From positions 354,553,486 to 354,617,485 of the forward strand of contig CM061142.1 of assembly GCA_030789695.1 (NCBI GenBank): a stretch of 64,000 bases of DNA, written 5' to 3'. Each line of letters opens with the position of its first letter. Within the stretch, counting starts at the first letter, position 1. This document shows positions 26,288 through 34,837 of the stretch, one piece after another. The position numbers and the translations under genes are program-made. The notes beneath the pieces were generated by a model. That model did not search any database. It had not been told where the DNA came from and saw only the letters and a program-made list of their open reading frames with translations. The stretch is from Scilla litardierei (lineage: Eukaryota; Streptophyta; Magnoliopsida; Asparagales; Asparagaceae).

Positions 26288-27115
26288 GGGGGTCCGATAC
26301 GAGCGGCTGCCGGGGGGTGGGGCCCGCCGCGGCCGGCGGCGGGGCCCGCCGCTGCGGGCGGCGTGGGTGGGCCCGCCGCTGCGGGCGGCGGGGCCCGCCG
26401 CTGCGGGCGGCGGGGTTGGGGGCCCGCCGCTGCGGGCGGCGGGGCCCGCCGCTGCGGGCGGCGGGGCCCGCCGCTGCGGGCGGCGTGGGTGGGGGGGGGG
26501 CCCGCCGCTGCCGGCGGCGGGGCCGCCCGCCATCGCAGTGGCGGGTTGGCCCGCCGCTGCTGGCGGCGGGGCCGCCCGCCGCTCCTGGCGGCGGGGCCGC
26601 CCGCCGCTGGCAGCGGCGGGTTGGCCCGCCGCTCCTGGCGGCGGGTTGGCCCGCCGCTGCTGGCGGCGGGGCCGCCCGCCGTCGCAGCGGCGGGTTGGCC
26701 CGCCGCTCCTGGCGGCGGGGCCGCCCGCCGCTCCTGGCGGCGGGGCCGCCCGCCGTCGCAGCGGCGGGTTGGCCCGCCGCTCCTGGCGGCGGGGCCGCCC
26801 GCCGCTGGCAGCGGCGGGTTGGCCCGCCGCTCCTGGCGGCGGGTTGGCCCGCCGTCGCAGCGGCGGGTTGGCCCGCCGCCCGCCGTCGCAGTGGCGGGTT
26901 GGCCCGCCGCTGCTGGCGGCGGGGCCGCCCGCCGCTGGCAGCGGCGGGTTGGCCAGCCGCTCCTGGCGGCGGGGCCGCCCGCCGCTGCCGGCGGCGGGGC
27001 GGCCCGCCGCAGGGAGCGGCGGGGCCGCCCGCCGTTCAGCGGCGGGGGTGGTTTTGCCGCCGCTTCGGGCGGTGGGCGAGGGTTTTTTCCGCCGCTTCGG
27101 GCGGCGGGCGAGGGT
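26288..27115. repeat. GC-rich hairpin minisatellite (GGCCCGCCGCTNNNGGCGGCGG)
   Basis: About 30 units of 21-27 bp read GCCCGCCGCT-(GCGGGC / CCTGGC / GGCAG)-GGCGGCGGG. Each unit is self-complementary (CCGCCG...CGGCGG) and also holds G-runs. GC content is extreme against an AT-rich background. All three plus frames are open for 267-318 codons only because the units lack stop codons and the period drifts, so no protein is claimed. In the element's own orientation the array lies downstream of the primer site, where a 5' leader would be. Confidence 0.9.
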
Positions 27116-27467
27116 TTTGGCGCGAGATCTAGGGGGGATTCGCGTTCCGGCGAGAAAATCCCCTAGGGTTTCATGGGTTTTGGGGATAAAAATCTAATTT
27201 TTAGTGGAAAAAATCTATTTTTAATCTCCAACAAAACGTTTTTATTGTAAAAATTTGATTTTTCATCAATAAAAACCTTGATTTTTATTAAACAATCGAT
27301 CCAAGAATTTTGGATCTAGACATATGCGCATATGAAATTTTAGATCTAGGGTTTTAGGGTTACCTCTAGATCCTACCCGCCGGATCTAGCGACGTTCGGT
27401 GAAGGAAGCCCGTTCGCGTCGCGTCCGTCCGTCGCGTCCGTCCGTCGGCAGGGGTTCGGCTTAGCTT

Positions 27468-27484
27468 TGAGCGTGCTGATAACG
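27468..27484 (-). other. Candidate primer-binding site of the 6.4 kb element
   Basis: Directly inside the right LTR the minus strand reads CGTTATCAGCACGCTC. It occupies the position of a primer site but does not match the 3' end of initiator tRNA-Met used by the copia elements elsewhere in this window. The tRNA is not identified. Confidence 0.5.
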
Positions 27485-27597
27485 TGTTGTAAACCATGAC
27501 GGCTACGGAACCCCGTAGCCCTGTATTTATAGTAATAGGGTTACATAATGGGTGGATACCCACTAACGGGTTGGGCCTCCAAAGCCCGTTTATAACA
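27485..27597 (-). repeat. 5' LTR (113 bp) of the 6.4 kb element
   Basis: This is the partner of 21197-21309, identical as read. On the minus strand it starts TGTTATAAACGG, carries CTATAAATA about 70 bp in, and ends GGTTTACAACA before the candidate primer site. It is followed on the plus strand by the target duplication GTTTT (27598-27602). Confidence 0.85.
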
Positions 27598-27602
27598 GTT
27601 TT

Positions 27603-27676
27603 CTTTATTTTATTCGCCAAGTTTGCTTTTTTCTTATCTTCCTCGAGGACGAGTAAGCGGTAAGCTTGGAAGATTT
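27603..27676 (+). other. Athila 3' end with polypurine-like tract
   Basis: The phrase CTTCCTCGAGGACGAGTAAG followed by TAAGCTTGGAAGATTT is the usual lead-in to an Athila 3' LTR, where the purine-rich AAGCTTGG block primes plus-strand synthesis. It continues the element interrupted at 21196. Confidence 0.65.
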
Positions 27677-28057
27677 TGATATGCTCATATTTTACACTTT
27701 ATTTCTGCATATTTCCATGCCATATCGATGGCTCATATTGCAAATTTAAAGCTTAAACAACGATTTCTCGACAAATTTCACTATTTCTATGTTTCGTTGG
27801 ATTTTCAGGAAATATGGAGCAATCAGGAGCAAATTGGAGCTAGGAGCATATATACGTGTGCCAGAGCATCAGTGACGATGATATCGAGAAGCTCACGGTG
27901 CTTGAAGAAGAGAAGAAGCGGAAGGAAGAGAAGAGGAGAAGGAAGGAAGCGAGAAAAAAGAGAAAAAGCTTAAAACTCAGCTTACTTGGCCGATGGCGCA
28001 GACCACTCAACCGAATGAAACAGATACAACCCCAGCCCTAGCCGAGAAGCGACACAA

Positions 28058-28310
28058 ATGCACTCGGCTGAGTGAAACTTTCACTCGACCGAGTGAGAAG
28101 CCCACTCGACCGAGTGAGGGAAGAAAAGCTGGAGGCAAAATGCGAATTCTGAAGATTTCTCAGGAACTCTCACTCAACCGAGTAAGAAGGCCACTCGACC
28201 AAGTGAGCTGGCCACTCGACCAAGTGGCCAGAGAAGACAGAACGCCAGTTGTTGAGGATTTCTTGCATGGAATACCACTCGACCGAGTGACATTTTTACT
28301 CGGCCGAGTG
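28058..28310. repeat. Palindromic ACTCGACCGAGT array in the Athila LTR
   Basis: At least eight copies of CACTCG-(A/G)CC-GAGTG variants occur in 250 bp upstream of the TATA box at 28394. Variants include CTCGGCTGAG, CTCAACCGAGT, CTCGACCAAGT and CTCGGCCGAG. Each copy is a near-perfect inverted repeat, like a dimeric protein-binding site. Confidence 0.8.
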
Positions 28311-28393
28311 AGCCGTCGGCCCAGAATTGAAAACTAGGGTTTGCCAAGGTCTGAGGGCATTTTGGTCAGCTTTTTCATAGGTGTTTGAGTTAG

Positions 28394-28401
28394 TATAAAT
28401 A
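28394..28401 (+). promoter_or_regulatory. TATA box of the Athila LTR
   Basis: TATAAATA follows the palindromic array by about 85 bp and precedes a pyrimidine/purine-mixed R-like region, the usual LTR promoter layout. Confidence 0.6.
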
Positions 28402-29300
28402 GGTATTTTTATGAGCCGTCAAAAAGGAGAGACGAGACTGCTAGAGATCTTAGAAAAGACTCTACTTTATTTTTTATAGTGTTTGAATTGGAGAGCTAGT
28501 TCTTAAATTTGTTGTTAGATTGAAGCTTGGAACTCATTAGTTTGTCTAAACTCTTATTGTTTCTAGTTTTTATGATTATTTCTTGTTTAGATCTTTTGTC
28601 TATAATGATTTCTTTCGCATCTATCAATTTCATTGCTTTGATCATGAATACTTGTGAATAGTCTCTTTGCTCTAGGGCAAAGGGATGAACTATATGGATT
28701 TAGAGCTTGATATGTGAAATCTATTGAAAACCCATCTTGCTAAACTTATATTAGGGTTAGATTATGATTGATCTACTACAAATAGCTAGGGATTTCTACT
28801 TTGATCTTGAGAGCTCGAGCGAGGATCTTGATCTATACGAAGCACTAGATATTTGATTTAGATCTATAATTGAGATATCCTAGAATTGGTGCACGAGAGC
28901 GACCAAAGCTAGCATCTTTATTATATTTCTATGATTATATTCACCTGTACGACGGTAAGACGATTACGAACCATCATAATCTAGATTCGAACTCACGTTG
29001 CACGAAAGTGAACTTGTGTTAAAATTAAATTATATTGTCGATCTTAATGCTAATAATTTAAACTAGCCTTATGCGAGAGCAAGGCTCTAGCTTGAGTTAT
29101 TATAACCTTTGCATAGCACGAGAGCATACGCTAGTTGTTAATATAGTTGCAACAATTTTACCCTAAATTAGGAGTTAGTAATATGAAAGTTCATATTCAC
29201 ATTGATACTCGAAAATCTATAATGGGGATTCCCTAATCCTAGACATTCTTATTAATCGAATTTACAACCGACATTTTTATATATTCGTGACACACATATT

Positions 29301-30629
29301 CCTTCACCATTGTTTCATCTCTGCCAAGTTAGCCGCTAGTGCCTTTTTATTAATATCCGGCTCATTTTTGGGCCATATTGTCTCCTATTTGAGCCTTCTT
29401 GGAACCGCTTGAACACTGGTTTCGACCGGAACATTCCCGAAAACTTTCTATGTGTTCATTGTCTAAAGTACGCTCGCAAACATTTTATGACATATTTAAA
29501 TCCTTTTTGCATCATATGCAATAATCTCACATCTTTAATATTCTAAAGTCTATATCGCAAAGCATTTGTGACACAATTAATTCTCATACATCCGATGTAT
29601 AATCTCCTTAATTCTACATATTGCTTGATGAAGGTCACACTCTGTGTGAGACCCTATAGCCTGACCCTACAACAGGTGGCACTCGAAACCCCAGACGGCA
29701 GAGACCACGAGCAGCAGGTGACGTCCCTATTTTGGTATCACCATTATGTGGTTAACTCATTGACTTGAGTACTGTCAGGACGACACTGACTGTGTCTGTG
29801 ATGAATGCAGCAGTTTTAGTCCCTTCGTCATAACTATGTCGCTTAGTCAAGCCTAGAGTATGGTCGACTGTCAACCTTAATAGCTTAAACTCGGTTAGTC
29901 TCCATTGGTCTTTAATCCAATAACGTTAGACTTCTTCCAACATACTATGGCCAGAGTTTTTACTAAAGACCGAACTAACACGTGCGATACTAACTCCTCA
30001 AAAACGGGTAGGCGAGTCATCTCTTGATCATTACTCTCCTTATACGCTCAAGTGTTACCCAACCAAGGACCTTTCAACGGGGCTTGCACCGATGCTAAAT
30101 CAGAGATCAAAGTGAAACCATTCACGTAAAGGTTCGTACAATGCCATCAAGTCTAAAGACCAACTTGCATATCATCACTGAGAGTTATCATTGACAAAAG
30201 AGTTAATTTTAACCATATGATAATAATCGTTGGGTCGTTTAGTGAACTCATTCTCTAATGAGCACTTGTGTCTCGTCTTTGATTTCGCCTAGTCGAACGA
30301 CCGTAAGATCAATGTCACCACTCCATGGTGAAGACAAAAACACAATGGTCTCCTGATGTGTCGATATTCTTTTCTCGAAACATCTATGATCACGAACATT
30401 TTTAGACTTATGCTACAAACAGTCTAGCAATTCTCTATGATCGAGATTCTCGTCTCGATATTTGTTTGACCTCGCATCAAGTCTCATGACTTTACCTAAG
30501 TTCTAATGTAGACTACATTATTATTTACTTAGGTAAATTCTTACCAAACAGCTTACTGTTATTTCGAATAAGATGTTTGTATATATACACAGAGATAAAT
30601 TGCTTCAAGGGCATATATATCTCCTAACA
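29301..30629 (-). repeat. Angela/Tork-like copia LTR (left edge uncertain)
   Basis: On the minus strand it begins TGTTAGGAGATATATATGCC at 30629 and continues TTGAAGCAATTTATCTCTGTG, resembling the starts of Angela/BARE-type LTRs (TGTTGGAAATATGCCCTAGAGG). Further in, GAGACGAGAATCTCGATCATAG and related phrases fit that family. No primer site was found at the left, so the inner edge is unclear. The right edge joins the gag-type fragment at 30640, which belongs to a different element. Confidence 0.5.
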
Positions 30630-30639
30630 TCCTTGTCTT

Positions 30640-31404
30640 GTCTCTGGACTTGGATCAAAAATACCCCTTTTGAGCTCCACCCTTCTCTCCACTATGATCT
30701 CTTACCACGGTAAGAGCGTTGCTAGCTCGACTCGTCGTGTCCCCATCATTCTTCCTGAACTCGTTGCTCGTCAGAGCATTGGACACTTCATCAAAAGTGA
30801 TCGATTCCTTACCATAGGTAAGAACCGACACCAAGTACTCATACTCAATGGACAGATAGTTGAGGAGAATCATCGCTTTGTCTTCATCATCAACCTTCAC
30901 ATTCACGTTTCTTAGATCAGTGAGAAGCTTATTATAGTACTCGAGGTGTTCCTCTATAGAAAAACCCTCAGTTAACTTCAACCCGAAAACCTTCTTGTTC
31001 AAGTAAAGCTGGTTCTGAATGTTTTTCTTCATGTAATTTTCGTCGAGCTCCCTCTATAACTTGCTTATACTTGTCTCATCCATGAATAGGTATTTCTTCT
31101 CCTTCGACAGATACAGTCGGATCGTCCCACATGCATTCCGATTAAGAGTCTTCCACTCTAGATCGGACATGCCCGTCGGCTTCTTGTCTAAATACGATAT
31201 CTTGACCAAGTTTGTTCAAGACATCCAAGACTTTGCATCTTCACATACTGAAGTTGATCTTTCCATTAAACTTCTCAATTTCGAACTTCGTAGAGGACAC
31301 AATAGTCCGAGCCGTTGAAGAATACCCAGAATTCGACGCCTTTGAGGAACTGTCAACGCCACCAATGCTCATCTTCGTCTCCTCTGTTGATCTCCACAAC
31401 CATC
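30640..31404 (-). pseudogene. Copia gag fragment, copy 2 of a tandem pair
   Basis: The minus strand encodes a copia Gag (UBN2 family): a broken N-terminal part (about 31400-31060), then an intact frame at 30655-31032 reading MKKNIQNQLYLNKKVFGLKLTEG and EEHLEYYNKLLTDLRNVNVKVDDEDKAMILLNYL. It ends just before the zinc-knuckle region and meets the foreign LTR at 30629. It is nearly identical to 32079-32868. Protease, integrase, RT and RNase H are absent. Confidence 0.75.
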
Positions 31405-31421
31405 AAGTGCTGATACCAATT

Positions 31422-32078
31422 TGTTGTGCGCTAATGCGAAAACTCAGATCGCCGAAGAACCCCAAAACTAGGACGAGCAATCAAATAACAAATCGAGCAC
31501 TATGAGAATACCTTTTAGGCCGTGGACCAGCCATGGAAGAACACCGATAAGCTTTATTACGAACGGAGAGAAAAAAACAAATCTTCTCTTCACAAATGAA
31601 GAAGAAGCACACAAGACCTCTCCAAAAACTCATAATAAATTCTCTCAAAGTTGGCTCTCACAAATAGCGGCTCAATATTCTCTCAATGTGTTTCACACAG
31701 AAAACCCTTGCCTAAGAACACCTAAATATAGCCCTTGGTTACAATAAGTGTCACATTAGCTAGGAATTCCAAATGATTTGAATCCTGAATTTAACGGCAT
31801 CCTATCTAATCACAGCTCTACGTAATTAATGCGCCGCAGCCTAGTGGGCCATCGCCGCAGCCTAGTGGACCGCATCTCAATGGGCTCCCTTCAACCGACT
31901 GATCTTCCTTCTTTACCAAACGATCGAAGCGCTAAGCCGAGCGTTCGAGCTATCCGATAGCTCAAGCTCGTAGAGCTATCGACCAATGAGCCACCATACG
32001 ACCGATCGACCGAACATGGACTTCAACCGTGTTATGACCAATCGACCAACTGCGCTGTAGAAGACCAATAGCTCGGCA
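31422..32078 (-). repeat. LTR B of the tandem gag element
   Basis: This 657-bp minus-strand LTR runs from TGCCGAGCTATTGG (32078) to a CA end at 31422, followed by the primer-like TGGTATCAGCAC at 31407-31418. It matches 32886-33538. An AT-rich TAAATATAGCCC-type promoter region lies near 31725. Its GCCGCAGCCTAGTGGGCC words are duplicated side by side. Confidence 0.7.
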
Positions 32079-32868
32079 TCCTCGACATCCTCGTATCCGT
32101 CTTGTCTCTGGACTTGGATCGAAAATACCCCTTTTGAGCTCCACCCTTCTCTCCACTATGACCTCTTACCACGGTAAGAGCGTTGCTAGCTCGACTCGTC
32201 GTGTCCCCATCGTTCTTCCTGAACTCGTTGCTCGTCAGAGCATTGGACACTTCTTTAAAAGTGATCGATTCCTTACCATAGGTAAGAACCGACACCAAGT
32301 ACTCATATTCAATGGACAGATAGTTGAGGAGAATCATCGCTTTGTCTTCATCATCGACCTTCACATTCACGTTCCTTAGATCAGTGAGAAGCTTGTTGTA
32401 GTACTCGAGGTGTTCCTCTATAGAAACACCCTCAGTTAACTTCAACCCGAAAAGCTTCCTGTTCAAGTAAAGCTGGTTCTGGATGTTTTTCTTCATGTAA
32501 TTGTCGTCGAGCTCCCTCTAGAACTTGCTTACACTTGTCTCATCCATGAATAGGTATTTCTTCTCCTTCGACAGATACAGTCGGATCGTCCCATATGCAT
32601 TCCGATTAAGAGTCTTCCACTCTAGATCGGACATGCCCGTCGGCTTCTCGTCTAAATGCGATATCTTGACCAAGTTTGTTCAAGACATCCAAGACTTTGC
32701 ATCTCCACATACTGAAGTTGATCTTTCCATTAAACTTCTCAATTTCGAACTTCGTGGTGGACACAATAGTCCGAGCTGTTGAAGAATACCCAGAAGTCGA
32801 CGCCTTTGAGAAACTGTCATCGCCACCAATTCTCATCTTCGTCTCCTCCGTTGATCTCCGCAACCTTC
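32079..32868 (-). pseudogene. Copia gag fragment, copy 1 of a tandem pair
   Basis: Reading left from 32863, the frame gives MRRSTEETKMRIGG, then KFEIEKFNGKINFSMWRCKVLDVLNKLG, the usual start of a Tork-type copia Gag. It stops near 32606 and resumes in another frame at 32496 (MKKNIQNQLYLNRKLFGLKLTEG) through the UBN2 core to RSKSRDK, then runs straight into LTR B. The zinc knuckle and all of pol are gone; the interior is only about 800 bp. A frameshift makes it non-functional as a single protein. Confidence 0.8.
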
Positions 32869-32885
32869 AAGTGCTGATACCAATT

Positions 32886-33538
32886 TATTATGCGCTAACA
32901 CGAAAACTCGGATCGCCAAAGAATCCCAAAACTACGACGAGCAATCAAATAACAAATCGAGCACTATGAGAATAGCTTTAGGCCGTGGACCAGCCAAGGA
33001 AGAACACCAATAAGCTTTATTACGAACGGATGGAACAAAACAAATCTTCTCTTCACAAATGAAGAAGAAGCAAAGAACTCTCCAAAAACTCATAATACAA
33101 TCTCTCAAAGTTGGCTCTCACAAATAGCGGCTCAATATTCTCTCAATGTGTTTCACACATAAAACCCTTGCCTAAGAACACCTAAATATAGCCCTAGGTT
33201 ACAATATGTGTCACATTGGCTAAGAATTCCAAATGATTTGAATCCTGACTTTAATGGCATCCTATCTAATCACAGTTCTACGCAATTAATGCGTCGCAGC
33301 CTAGTGGGCCTTCGCCGCAGCCTAGTGGGCTGCATCCCAATGGGCTCCCTTCAACCGACCGATCTTCCTTCTGTACCAAACGATCGAAGCGCTAAGCCGA
33401 GCGTTCGAGCTATCTGATAGCTCAAGCTCGTGGAGCTGTCGACCAATGAGCCAACATACAACCGATCGACCGAACACGGACTTCAACCGTGTTACGACCA
33501 ATCGACCAACTGCGTTGTAGAAGACCAATAGCTCGGCA
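32886..33538 (-). repeat. LTR A of the tandem gag element
   Basis: It pairs with LTR B (31422-32078) at a fixed offset of about 1,464 bp and has the same start (TGCCGAGC) and primer-like TGGTATCAGCAC at 32871-32882. The outer flank ATACGAGGA is also found at the inner side of LTR B, so the exact edge is ambiguous by about 10 bp. Confidence 0.7.
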
Positions 33539-33559
33539 TCCTCGTATCTGACTTGTGCA

Positions 33560-34330
33560 GAGTCAGATAGGTCGGACCCAAGCACAGTCGAGTTAGCTCT
33601 GCACAAGATAACTCGTCTGTTCGACCAATCCTCCTCCAGCGCCGAATCGAGCCAACTTCCACATTTGCCGCATTGGCCTCGTCAACGGAGTCACGTCCGT
33701 GCGGCTCGAGCTCGAACCCAGGCAATGCTCGAGACATGTGGTTTAAGAGTGGGAAGCAAATTGACATGTTACACGGACACGGTATAATTTCTCACCTGAG
33801 TGAGCTAGTGACCATTGTGTAAGCAGAGATTAGCAACAGAAGAAACGCTTGGTTGGTGCGGTCGGCTGTTCTGGCAATCAACTTGCTGGCACGGGCTGCG
33901 CACCCGTACGAGGCCATGAGCTTCAGCTCGGCCGCAGCCAAGGTTTTGAATTGTATGAATGTCCACTTGCCCCTGCACCGGAGGAAGTCGGTCTAGGCGT
34001 GCACGAAGACGATGTGTTCTATTGTTGGGCTGATGGAGGAGCCGATGAAGAGTTTGTACGCCAAGGAACAGATGGACAGTCTGCAACCTATGACCTCAAT
34101 GCATGAGCCGGTGGAAGACGAGGAGTTGAGGGAAGTCGTGGAGGGGGTCTATAAGCAGTGTGTTTGCGCCCAAGATGTTAGCTTTGCCGAAGTGAAACGA
34201 TGGCTTTAAACAGACTGTGTTCAAGTATTGACGGAGATGCTGATGCAAACAAACATAGTGGCGAAGGCAGTGGCGGGCAACGACGAGTTTGAAAAGGAGG
34301 TTCAACAAATGCATCGCCTCTCTATTTTTT
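33560..34330. pseudogene. Unidentified broken coding-like region
   Basis: GC content and codon-like texture are higher than in the flanks. On the plus strand, 33800-34210 reads as two blocks: EISNRRNAWLVRSAVL, then a long alanine/serine-rich helix-like stretch ending in a stop near 33994, then EEPMKSLYAKEQMDSLQ onward to a stop at 34209. The minus strand also has an open frame at 33805-34086. I do not recognise the family, and stops interrupt every frame. It could be an old gene fragment carried by a transposon. Confidence 0.3.
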
Positions 34331-34837
34331 CCCCTTTATTCCTCTCTCCTTTATGGTTGATCCCTGGGTTGCATTGAAATTTACCATAATGATGAAGCAT
34401 GAGCCACTTCTAGTTTTAAACCATCATTGTTCGATTCTAGCAACAGAACTCTTCGCATATTCTTTTGCAGCCTGATTTTAATTCTACCACCTTATTGACC
34501 ATTGAAATGATAGCAGGAAGTAAAGATACAGGGAATAAGAGGGAACAAAAGAAACTTAACAATGTTTAGCTATTAACATTATCAAATCACAGCACCCACT
34601 TGAGGATCCGCAATAACTCCTGCCGTATTACACCTCACTACTGTTATAAAAAAGCAACAAATAAATCATATATCCATTTTGATGGTTTCGAAATTAAACA
34701 TGTGCAACAAAATACCATATCGCAATAAAGCATGTCCAAAAACGAGAAAAAAAATTTTAAGTATAAATGGTCGTGCCGAAGCACATGTTTTAGAGAATCT
34801 CCCATACTAGCGATTTTTTTTCCAAGTGAACAGCCTA

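Larger units (their letters stand above)
21197..27597 (-). mobile_element. Complete 6.4 kb LTR element with 113-bp LTRs and non-coding interior
   Basis: Two 113-bp direct repeats (21197-21309 and 27485-27597), identical as I read them, start TGTTGTAAACC and end TTATAACA. They are bounded by the duplication GTTTT at 21192-21196 and 27598-27602. On the minus strand a purine tract (ATAAGGGGAAG, 21310-21320) precedes the left LTR, and CGTTATCAGCACGC follows the right LTR where a primer site belongs, so the element points left. No gag, protease, RT or integrase is readable. The interior instead has three kinds of tandem array and a 900-bp GC-rich block. Identical LTRs imply recent transposition using proteins from another element. 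It is nested in the Athila-like element. Confidence 0.85.
27677..29300 (+). repeat. Athila-like LTR
   Basis: The segment starts TGATATGCTCATATTTTACAC right after the purine tract. It contains a palindromic ACTCGACCGAGT array (28058-28310) and a TATAAATA box at 28394-28401, then AT-rich U5-like sequence. The size of about 1.6 kb fits Athila LTRs. The right edge is not clear and is given approximately. The ORFs at 27728-28337 are chance, in a lysine/glutamate-rich stretch. Confidence 0.6.

Noticed and set aside
26241..27197. Three overlapping plus-strand ORFs of 267-318 codons rich in G, A, P and R
   Set aside because: They translate a GC-rich minisatellite lacking stop codons in all three frames; no domain, codon bias or conserved start is present.
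31962..33606. Plus-strand ORFs opposite the tandem gag copies and in the LTRs
   Set aside because: They are mirrored in both repeat copies only because the DNA is duplicated; the protein similarity is on the minus strand.
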